From an uncultured Ruminococcus sp. (GTDB taxonomy: Bacteria; Bacillota; Clostridia; Oscillospirales; CAG-272): a stretch of 6,071 bases of DNA. Within the stretch, counting starts at the first letter, position 1; each line of letters opens with the position of its first letter. Under the pieces are notes generated by a model. It saw only the letters and a program-made list of their open reading frames with translations, was not told where the DNA came from and did no database searches. This document shows positions 1-5,577 of this stretch, piece by piece. Both the position numbers and the translations under genes were made by a program. The stretch is taken from positions 1 to 6,071 of the forward strand of contig CADBPA010000121.1 of NCBI GenBank assembly GCA_902796505.1, read 5' to 3'.

Positions 1-1
1 G

Positions 2-445
2 CTCTTCGAGCGCGGCGACGGCGAGCTTGCTCTCGATCTTCTGCTCTCGGAGGATCCGATCTCCTTCGCCGGATTCCGCGCGCTCGGATTCACCACCCTC
101 GGCGAGTACTGGCCGCACACCAAAAAGGACCGCTCGCACAGCCACCCGATGTTCGGCGGATGCACCGTCAATCTCTTCTCGCACCTGCTCGGCGTCCGGC
201 AGACCGAGGAGAGCTACGGCTACGAGGACCTGATCATCGCGCCGACCTTCGCCGCAAGGCTTCCGCGCGTCGAGGGAAGCCGGAAGATCCCGCAGGGAGA
301 AGTCAAGGTCAGCTATGAGCGCGACGGCGAGGTCGTCCACGCGAAGATCACGCTGCCGGAAGGCAAGCGTGCGAAATTCCTCTATCGCGGCTTTGCGCGC
401 GATCTGAACGGCGGCGAGAACGTCTTCGACGTGCCGCTTTCCTGA
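2..445 (+). CDS. C-terminal part of a GH78-like alpha-L-rhamnosidase (5' end outside window)
   Basis: The open frame enters from the left edge and gives the last 147 residues before a TGA. Family recognition rests on two stretches: TTLGEYW (about residues 31-37 of the fragment) and, after a short gap, SHSHPMFGG (about 45-53). These resemble the end of the (alpha/alpha)6-barrel of GH78 rhamnosidases. In characterised GH78 enzymes a Glu in the equivalent T-x-W-E-x-W-like motif acts as catalytic base, so E35 is the candidate here. The remainder, with LLGVR, the IIAP segment and a beta-rich tail, looks like the C-terminal beta-sandwich. GH78 enzymes release terminal L-rhamnose from plant glycosides and pectin side chains. 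The N-terminal and central domains are not visible, so secretion and exact specificity cannot be judged. A related six-hairpin glycosidase family is the main alternative. Confidence 0.7.
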   Translation, partial: LFERGDGELALDLLLSEDPISFAGFRALGFTTLGEYWPHTKKDRSHSHPMFGGCTVNLFSHLLGVRQTEESYGYEDLIIAPTFAARLPRVEGSRKIPQGEVKVSYERDGEVVHAKITLPEGKRAKFLYRGFARDLNGGENVFDVPLS

Positions 446-462
446 TCGCTGATCCGGCGATC
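444..462 (+). other. Small hairpin overlapping the rhamnosidase stop codon
   Basis: GATCGC (444-449) and GCGATC (457-462) form a perfect 6-bp stem around a 7-base spacer, beginning inside the TGA stop codon. No T-run follows, so it is not a convincing intrinsic terminator. The next gene begins 46 bases after the stop and no promoter is apparent, so read-through into comM is possible. Confidence 0.3.
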
Positions 463-491
463 GTCCACCATAATAAAAGGAAGGAAACGCT

Positions 492-2042
492 ATGCTATCC
501 AAGGTTTACAGCGCCGGAGTTGCCGGCATTGACGGCTTTGAAGTCACGGTCGAATGCAGCGGATGGGAGCGCGAGGCGGCGTTTGAACTCGTCGGTCTGC
601 CGGACGCTTCGGTCAAAGAGGCGAAAAACCGGGTGCGCGCCGCCTGCGAAAACAGCGGATTCACCTTTCCGCCGCTCGATATTATCGTCAATCTCGCGCC
701 CGCCGATATCCGCAAAGAAGGCTCGGCGTTCGATCTTGCGATCCTGATCGCCATTCTGCAATGCGACGGCGCGATCCCGGCGAGCGCCGACCTTTCGCCC
801 TTCTCCTTTTTCGGCGAACTCTCGCTCTCCGGCGAGATCCGCCCGGTGAACGGCGTGCTTTCCATGACCGCCTGCGCCAAGGCGTGCGGACGGCGCGCGG
901 TATTCGTCTCTCCCGAAAACGCCGGGGAAGCCTCGATCGTCGAGGGGATCGACGTCTACGCCGTTCCGAACGCCCGCGCGCTCGTGGAGCATCTGCGCGG
1001 CAGAAAGCCGCTTTCTCCGATCCCGCGCGAGAAGGGCCGCTTCGACCTCTCGTCCCATGCCGACTGCCCGGATTTTTCGGAGGTGCGCGGCCAGCTGAAG
1101 GCGAAGCGCGCTCTGGAGATCGCCGCCGCAGGAGGACATAACGTTCTGATGATCGGCCCTCCGGGCGCCGGAAAATCGATGCTCGCCAAGCGCCTGCCGT
1201 CGATCCTGCCGGATATGACCTTCGCCGAGGCGCTTGAGACCACGAAGATCCATTCGGTCATGGGCATCCTCAAGGATCAGCTCGTGACCGAGCGCCCCTT
1301 CCGCTCGCCGCACCATACGGTCAGCCCGGTCGGTCTTATCGGCGGCGGTGCGAACGCGCGCCCCGGCGAGATCTCGCTTGCCCACAACGGCATTCTCTTT
1401 CTCGACGAACTTCCCGAATTTTCCAAAGCCGTCACCTAATCGCGCCGCCAGCCGCTGGAGGACGGGCGCGTCACCATCACGCGTGCGCTCGCCAAGGTGA
1501 CCTATCCCTCGTCTTTCGTCCTCGTCTGCGCGATGAACCCCTGCCGATGCGGCTATTTCGGCGACGCGAGCCACCGCTGCACCTGTACGCCCTCCTCCAT
1601 CCGCGCCTATCTTGACCGCATCAGCGGCCCTCTGCTCGACCGTATGGACATCCAGATCGAGCTTCCCGCCGTTTCTTATAATGAAATTTCCGGCAAGACC
1701 GCGCCCGGCGAGCCGTCCTCCGAGATCCGCAAGCGCGTCAACGCGGCGAGAGCCTTCGCCAGAGCGCGTATGACCGCCGCTGGCGAATCGCCGGAGATCA
1801 CGAACGCGAGAATGACGCCGGCGCAGCTGCATCGATACTGTCAGCCGGACGCCGCCGGCTCCGAGCTGATGCGTGCCGCTTATGAAACGCTCGGTCTCTC
1901 CGCCCGCGGACACGACAGAGTGCTTCGCGTTGCCCGGACGATCGCAGATCTGGACGGGCAGGAAACCATCGGAGAACGGCAGATCGCCGAGGCGATCTCC
2001 TACCGCTCGCTCGACCGCAAGTATTGGCGCAACGGCGGCTGA
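492..2042 (+). pseudogene. comM: comM/yifB-type Mg-chelatase-like AAA+ ATPase, interrupted by an in-frame TAA
   Basis: Read through one TAA at 1437-1439, the frame encodes about 516 residues, the usual family length. Residues about 20-140 form a Lon-protease-like (ChlI) domain. The AAA+ domain has Walker A GPPGAGKS (222-229), Walker B ILFLDE (301-306), sensor-1 region MNPC (348-351) and an Arg-finger region SGPLLDRMD (378-386). The C-terminal domain has the sensor-2-like GLSARGHDR (468-476). Four cysteines (C351, C353, C363, C365) form a CxC...CxC pair common in this family. ComM is a hexameric helicase that promotes branch migration during natural transformation in Vibrio; its role in Clostridia is less clear. 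The start ATG follows AAAAGGAAGG (475-484). The TAA replaces the expected Glu in a conserved L-E-x-L-R-Q-P-L-E-D-G block, with Thr and Arg where Leu is expected. The 315-residue product would lack sensor 1 and the Arg finger. Codon 1497 is GTG but has no ribosome binding site. Confidence 0.85.
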
Positions 2043-2043
2043 C

Positions 2044-2078
2044 CGGGGAATCGCCCGCGCCGGGCGGAGATCTCCCCG
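2044..2078 (+). repeat. Nested GC-rich hairpin just after the comM stop
   Basis: CGGGGA (2044-2049) pairs with TCCCCG (2073-2078). Inside it GCCCG (2053-2057) pairs with CGGGC (2061-2065) around CGC. The structure begins one base after the comM stop codon. No T-run follows directly, so alone it is more likely a 3'-end stabilising structure than a terminator. It precedes the AT-rich hairpin at 2084-2113. Confidence 0.4.
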
Positions 2079-2083
2079 CGTCC

Positions 2084-2118
2084 TCTCTGCATAAATACCT
2101 TTTTATGCAGAGAATTTT
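2084..2118 (+). terminator. Probable intrinsic terminator of the comM transcript
   Basis: A perfect 12-bp stem, TCTCTGCATAAA (2084-2095) with TTTATGCAGAGA (2102-2113), closes a 6-base loop and is followed by A and four T residues (2115-2118). The stem is AT-rich in its upper half and the T-tract is short, so efficiency is uncertain. Its position between comM and a strong promoter fits a transcript boundary. An alternative hairpin uses the same bases: TTTTTATGCA (2100-2109) with TGCATAAAAA (2118-2127), followed by five T residues (2131-2135). Confidence 0.55.
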
Positions 2119-2158
2119 GCATAAAAATGATTTTTCACAAAAATTTTTGAAAAACCTC

Positions 2159-2187
2159 TTGACAAGAGCCGCAGAATGCGCTATAAT
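2159..2187 (+). promoter_or_regulatory. Consensus sigma-A promoter for the T-box/trpXYZ operon
   Basis: TTGACA (2159-2164) and TATAAT (2182-2187) are separated by exactly 17 bases, a perfect match to the housekeeping consensus. A-tract/T-tract DNA at 2138-2155 lies where an UP element would sit. The predicted start of transcription is near 2194, just before the T-box stem I. Such a strong promoter fits a unit controlled after initiation, by attenuation. Confidence 0.85.
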
Positions 2188-2194
2188 GCATTCA

Positions 2195-2463
2195 AACCGA
2201 TGAGAAAGAAGAGTAGCGATCCGTTCTTCGTCGCAGAGAGCCGCCGGCAGGTGTAAGGCGGTACGCGGGCGTTTCGTGAATGGGCTTTCGAGGGCGGGCC
2301 GAGCCTTGCGCGATCTTGCGCGAGGGGTAGTACCCGACGGGCGGTGCCCGTTACAGCGCACAGCATATAAAGGTATGCGAAAAGAGGACGGCAAATGCCG
2401 TTGAATTCGGGTGGCACAGCGATCTTATCGCCCCGGAACAGAATGCCTGTTCCGGGGCTTTTT
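2195..2463 (+). promoter_or_regulatory. T-box riboswitch, tryptophan-specific (specifier TGG)
   Basis: The landmarks of a T-box leader occur in order: a GATGA K-turn-like element (2199-2203); stem I base pairing GAAAG (2204-2208) with CTTTC (2285-2289); the loop-E type AGTA (2212-2215); AGAGAG (2235-2240); an apical stem GCCGCC/GGCGGT (2240-2245/2257-2262) with GGTG in its loop; and GAA followed by specifier TGG (2281-2283). Near the 3' end is the T-box core GGGTGGCACAGCG. The antiterminator can be drawn: TTCGGG (2406-2411) with CCCGGA (2432-2437), bulge TGGCACA (2412-2418), and GCGAT (2419-2423) with ATCGC (2427-2431). It competes with the terminator for 2430-2437. The bulge TGGC complements the GCCA acceptor end of tRNA-Trp with G73, supporting the Trp assignment independently of the specifier. 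Inferred action: uncharged tRNA-Trp stabilises the antiterminator and permits transcription of trpXYZ. Confidence 0.93.
2430..2463 (+). terminator. T-box regulated intrinsic terminator
   Basis: A 12-bp perfect stem, with arms 2430-2441 and 2447-2458 (core CCCCGGAACAG/CTGTTCCGGGG) around loop AATGC, is followed by five T residues (2459-2463). Its 5' arm contains the bases needed for the antiterminator, so the two structures exclude each other. This is the default structure expected when tRNA-Trp is charged. Confidence 0.93.
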
Positions 2464-2517
2464 GCATTCCGGAACGAAGAAAATGAAAACAAAAGTTAGA
2501 AAGAAAGGAACAAAACC

Positions 2518-3489
2518 ATGAAAAACAGCCGTAAGATCCTCTCACTCGTACTCTCCTTCGTTCTTCTTCTCGCCCTTCCGCTTTCGCTCTTCGGATGCAA
2601 AAGCAAGCCTGTGATCGGCGTCATTCAATTCGGGACGCACGAATCGCTGAACAACTGCTACGAAGGCATTCTCGAAGGTCTCAAAGCCGGCGGCGTCAAC
2701 CTCGACGACTACGACGTCCGCTGTCTCAACTCCAATTTCGACGTCGATTCCGCCGCCGCGCAGGCGACCTCGCTGGTCAACGCCGGCGCAAAGGTCATCC
2801 TCGGAATCGCCACGCCGACCGCCGTCGCCGCCGCCAACGCCTCGGACGGAAAGCTTCCGGTCGTCTACTGCGCGGTGACCGACGACGCGATCATGAAAAA
2901 TTATTCCGCGATATGCGGCTCGTCCGACCGTCCGAATTACGTCAAAACGCTTGAGCTTGTCACCTCGGTGATGGGGAGGGGCGATCTGAAGATCGGCGTC
3001 ATCAGCCACACCTCCGAGGACAGCGACGCTGTGATGATCTCCGATCTGAAAGAGGCGGCGAAGGCCTACGCCGGCATGGAGATCGACGTCCGCTATCTTT
3101 CGGACATCACCACCATCGGCACGCTGACCGCCTCGATGATCTCCTCCGACAAGGTGGATTGCTTCCTCAATCTGCTCGACAACACCGTCGTCGGTCAGCT
3201 GACGAATATCCTCGCAGTCACCGACGAGGCGAAGATCCCGGTGTTCGGCAGCGAGATCGAGCAGGTAAAAGCCGGATGCATCGCCGCAAGCTCCATCGAT
3301 TATAACGAGGTCGGCGCGATCGCCGGCGGAATGGCGGCGAAGATCCTTGCGGGTACGAGCGCCGACAGCCTCGGCTGCAAAGTGGTCAGCGAGCCGACCG
3401 CCTATTACTCCTCCGCCGTTTGTGAAAAGCTTGGGATCGCGGCTCCGGCGGATCCGTCCGTCATCGCGGTGGAATCTCTCGGAAAGTGA
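2518..3489 (+). CDS. trpX: Tryptophan ABC transporter substrate-binding lipoprotein (TrpX type)
   Basis: This 323-residue protein has a lipoprotein signal: basic start MKNSRK, a hydrophobic stretch to about residue 24 and lipobox LFGC with Cys27 as the lipidation site. The mature part matches the ABC_sub_bind (PF04392) type of periplasmic-binding fold. It opens with IGVIQFGTHESLNN (about 33-46), has VILGIATPTA (93-102) and then VVYCAVTDDA (115-124), the hinge-region pattern typical of that family. It would capture ligand at the outer membrane face and deliver it to the permease encoded next. The Trp substrate is inferred from the upstream Trp T-box, because the family also includes other ligands. 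The ATG follows AAGGA (2505-2509). The protein contains no Trp and has eight cysteines besides the lipid-anchor Cys. The gap to the permease gene is 109 bases. Confidence 0.85.
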   Translation: MKNSRKILSLVLSFVLLLALPLSLFGCKSKPVIGVIQFGTHESLNNCYEGILEGLKAGGVNLDDYDVRCLNSNFDVDSAAAQATSLVNAGAKVILGIATPTAVAAANASDGKLPVVYCAVTDDAIMKNYSAICGSSDRPNYVKTLELVTSVMGRGDLKIGVISHTSEDSDAVMISDLKEAAKAYAGMEIDVRYLSDITTIGTLTASMISSDKVDCFLNLLDNTVVGQLTNILAVTDEAKIPVFGSEIEQVKAGCIAASSIDYNEVGAIAGGMAAKILAGTSADSLGCKVVSEPTAYYSSAVCEKLGIAAPADPSVIAVESLGK

Positions 3490-3530
3490 TCCGATAAGAC
3501 GATTTTTGTAAAGAATGATTTGCAATCGGA

Positions 3531-3551
3531 GGGATTTTCCTGAAAACTCCC
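3531..3551 (+). repeat. Intercistronic hairpin between trpX and trpY
   Basis: GGGA-TTTT (3531-3538) pairs with AAAA-C-TCCC (3543-3551), with one bulged C and a 4-base loop. It is preceded by a longer-range pair TCCGAT (3490-3495)/ATCGGA (3525-3530). No T-tract follows. Such a structure could stabilise the trpX message end relative to trpY, but the pairing is modest. Confidence 0.35.
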
Positions 3552-3584
3552 GGTATGACGCCGGCGTATGACCGCCCGATTGCG

Positions 3585-3591
3585 AAAGGAG
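3585..3591 (+). promoter_or_regulatory. Ribosome binding site that decides the GTG start of trpY
   Basis: AAAGGAG lies 7 bases upstream of GTG at 3599. The protein that starts there begins directly with the first membrane region, and no in-frame ATG lies at a comparable distance from a Shine-Dalgarno site. Confidence 0.75.
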
Positions 3592-3598
3592 TTTTTTC

Positions 3599-4576
3599 GT
3601 GCTGTTTCTGAATACCGCCCTCGAAGGGCTGCGCCTCGGACTCTGCTATGCGGTGCTTGCCATGGCGCTCTACGTCTCCTATACGATCCTCGATTTCCCG
3701 GATCTCTCGGTGGAAGGCAACTTTCCGCTCGGCGGCGTGATCGGAACGATCGCGCTCTATCGGCTCGGTCTGCCGCCCCTGCTCGCCGTTCTTCTCTCCT
3801 TCCTCTCCGGCGCGCTCTGCGGCGCGCTGATGGGGCTTCTGCACGTCAAATGCAGGATCTCCAAGCTCCTCTCCGGCATCATCGTGATGACCGGGCTGAT
3901 CTCGGTCACCCTCGCGCTGACGCAGCTGCTCTCGCGCGGGCTGACGGTCGTTTACTTCAACTATATTCCGAACGGCGTCCGCGGCTTCTTCAACGCCCCC
4001 TTTACCGCCGGCTTTTCCTCCTCCGCGAAGACGCTTTACGGCGTCGCCGTCCTGCTCGTCTTTGCGCTCGCCGTCAAGCTCCTGCTCGATCTGTTCTTTG
4101 CGACGAAGGCGGGATTCCTGCTTCGCGCGGCGGGGGGCAACGAGCAGACGGTGCGCACCCTCGGCCAGGATCCCGGCAGGATCAAGATGCTCGGACTGAT
4201 GCTCTCCGGCGGCCTTGTGGGCGTGTCGGGCTGTCTCTACGCGCAGATGCGCCTGCAATACGACAACACCTCCGGCGCCGGCAAGGTCGTCATCGCGCTG
4301 GTCGCGGTGATCATGGGGCTTTCGCTCTTCGGAAGAATTCCGCGCGTCCGCCCGACGACGGCGGTGGCGCTCGGCGCGATCCTCTATTCGCTTGCCCTCT
4401 GCTTCTTCACGCTGATCGACCGGGGCGGCATCTACCTGAAACTCTTCAACGCCGCCTTCTTCGCCGCCGTCCTGATCCTCGGCGAAAACCGCCTGAAATT
4501 TCACACGGGGTGGCTGAAAACGCTCTTTTCCGGCAAAAAACGCGGCGGAGAAAAGGAGGAAACGACCGATGCTTGA
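3599..4576 (+). CDS. trpY: Tryptophan ABC transporter permease (TrpY type, LivH-like)
   Basis: The 325-residue protein is strongly hydrophobic with roughly eight or nine membrane segments (about 10-31, 44-56, 59-82, 89-111, 146-168, 194-214, 228-247, 252-272, 281-297). It resembles the branched-chain amino-acid type permease superfamily (BPD_transp_2, PF02653). The motif DLSVEGNFPLGG (35-46) is typical of permeases paired with ABC_sub_bind proteins. The polar loop LRAAGGNEQTVRTLGQDPGR (175-194) is the likely coupling loop to the ATPase. It forms the membrane channel of the importer. Translation starts at GTG (3599) behind AAAGGAG, and the gene overlaps trpZ by 8 bases (ATGCTTGA), indicating translational coupling. 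The charged C-terminal tail after residue 297 contains the only Trp (W305) of the whole transporter. Confidence 0.85.
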   Translation: MLFLNTALEGLRLGLCYAVLAMALYVSYTILDFPDLSVEGNFPLGGVIGTIALYRLGLPPLLAVLLSFLSGALCGALMGLLHVKCRISKLLSGIIVMTGLISVTLALTQLLSRGLTVVYFNYIPNGVRGFFNAPFTAGFSSSAKTLYGVAVLLVFALAVKLLLDLFFATKAGFLLRAAGGNEQTVRTLGQDPGRIKMLGLMLSGGLVGVSGCLYAQMRLQYDNTSGAGKVVIALVAVIMGLSLFGRIPRVRPTTAVALGAILYSLALCFFTLIDRGGIYLKLFNAAFFAAVLILGENRLKFHTGWLKTLFSGKKRGGEKEETTDA

Positions 4577-5339
4577 ACTCTCTCATATCCGGAAAACCTT
4601 CACCGCCGGGGTGGACTCGGTGCGCGTGTTCGAGGATTTTTCGCTCTCGCTCGACGCCGGCTGTTTTCTCTCGGTCGTCGGCTCGAACGGCTCCGGAAAG
4701 ACCACCATGCTCAACCTGATCTGCGGCAGCGTTCTCCCCGACGCCGGGCGGGTGTTCCTCGACGGCAGGGACGTCACGGCTCTGCCGGAATACCGGCGCT
4801 TTGCCCGCGTCGGACGGGTGTATCAGGACCCCTCCGCCGGCACGGTCGCCGATATGACGGTGGCGGAAAATCTCGCTCTGGCGCACAACAAAGGCCGCCG
4901 CTACGGTCTCACCCGCGCGCTGCCCCCCTCCGCGCTCGCCGCGATGCGGGAAGAGGTCGCCGGCCTCGGCGTGGGACTTGAGGACCGGATGCAGGTCCCG
5001 GTCGGCAGGCTCTCCGGCGGACAGCGGCAGGCGCTCGCTCTGCTGATGGCGACCTGCACGCCGATCGACCTTCTCGTCCTCGACGAGCATACCGCCGCCC
5101 TCGATCCCAAAAACGCCGAACTGCTCATGAAGATCACCGACCGTATCGTCCGCGAAAAGCGGCTCACCGCCGTGATGGTGACGCACAACCTGCGCTACGC
5201 CGTCGAATACGGCGACCGCCTCCTGATGCTCGACCGCGGCGGCATCGTCCTCGACGCGCGCGGCGAAGAAAAAGCCCGCCTCACGACCGACGATCTGCTC
5301 CCGCTCTTCGGGCGTATCAGCATCGAGTGCGGCAACTGA
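4569..5339 (+). CDS. trpZ: Tryptophan ABC transporter ATP-binding protein (TrpZ type)
   Basis: This 256-residue ATPase has every expected ABC motif: Walker A GSNGSGKT (38-45), Q-loop Gln86 in VYQDP, signature LSGGQ (148-152), Walker B LLVLDE with D172 and catalytic E173, D-loop ALDP (177-180) and H-loop His206 in VTHN. The EHTAALDP stretch (173-180) is characteristic of ATPases found beside ABC_sub_bind proteins. It works as a cytoplasmic dimer on the permease, using ATP hydrolysis to drive import. The ATG lies 9 bases after AAAGGAGG (4552-4559) and inside the end of trpY, so the two are probably coupled. It contains no Trp. It is the last gene of the operon, with a terminator 25 bases after its stop. 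Confidence 0.9.
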   Translation: MLELSHIRKTFTAGVDSVRVFEDFSLSLDAGCFLSVVGSNGSGKTTMLNLICGSVLPDAGRVFLDGRDVTALPEYRRFARVGRVYQDPSAGTVADMTVAENLALAHNKGRRYGLTRALPPSALAAMREEVAGLGVGLEDRMQVPVGRLSGGQRQALALLMATCTPIDLLVLDEHTAALDPKNAELLMKITDRIVREKRLTAVMVTHNLRYAVEYGDRLLMLDRGGIVLDARGEEKARLTTDDLLPLFGRISIECGN

Positions 5340-5364
5340 TCGCCTTCGCCACACCGCTCTTTCC

Positions 5365-5401
5365 GCCGCCCCTTCGCCTCCTGCGGCAGGGCGGCTTTTT
5401 T
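5365..5401 (+). terminator. Intrinsic terminator of the trpXYZ operon
   Basis: GCCGCCC (5365-5371) pairs perfectly with GGGCGGC (5389-5395). The 17-base loop can form a small inner GCC/GGC stem. Six T residues follow (5396-5401). It begins 25 bases after the trpZ stop codon, which marks the operon end. Confidence 0.88.
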
Positions 5402-5439
5402 CCGCGTTCCGCCCTCCGGCGTTTCTGAAAATCACCGTT

Positions 5440-5456
5440 TTTTGCATTGTGCAAAA
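5440..5456. promoter_or_regulatory. Operator-like inverted repeat TTTTGCA-TTG-TGCAAAA
   Basis: A perfect 7-bp inverted repeat with a 3-base centre lies 45-61 bases upstream of the -35 box of the next gene. As RNA it would be a weak stem with no following T-run, so a DNA-binding protein site is more plausible than a terminator. No cognate regulator is visible. Confidence 0.35.
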
Positions 5457-5500
5457 GGGAGAAATTTATAGTCAAATTATCCAAAAAGGGTAAAACCCCG

Positions 5501-5529
5501 TTGAAATTTTAAGGCGAATATATTATAAT
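5501..5529 (+). promoter_or_regulatory. Sigma-A promoter of the secreted-protein gene
   Basis: TTGAAA (5501-5506) and TATAAT (5524-5529) are 17 bases apart. Transcription would start near 5536, giving a leader of about 42 bases before the ATG at 5578. A short inverted repeat GGG-TAAAA-CCC (5488-5498) ends two bases before the -35 box and could be a regulator site. Confidence 0.75.
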
Positions 5530-5577
5530 AATGGCAGTCCTGAATTCCCGCGAAAACTACATGAAAAGGAGAAGAAC

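Noticed and set aside
1437..1439. TAA reassigned to an amino acid, since every other gene end visible here is TGA
   Set aside because: Five TGA stops are too few to show that TAA is never used as a stop. No natural bacterial genome code with sense TAA is known to me, and the neighbouring Leu-to-Thr and Leu-to-Arg changes point to local damage or error instead.
495..1913. Long open frame on the minus strand opposite comM (472 codons), and similar ones at 2542-3525, 3461-4504 and 4446-5447
   Set aside because: They are antisense to convincingly identified genes, are full of Arg, Gly and Asp runs with no domain pattern, and are explained by GC-biased third positions that remove stop codons on the opposite strand.
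1497..2042. Separate gene for the C-terminal half of comM starting at GTG 1497
   Set aside because: It shares the frame of the upstream half, begins in the middle of the AAA+ domain and has no Shine-Dalgarno sequence in front of it. It is the remainder of one interrupted gene.
3555..3611. Possible 18-codon leader peptide overlapping the trpY start
   Set aside because: The nearest GGAGG is more than 20 bases upstream of its ATG, it contains no Trp codons, and trpXYZ already has a T-box as attenuator.
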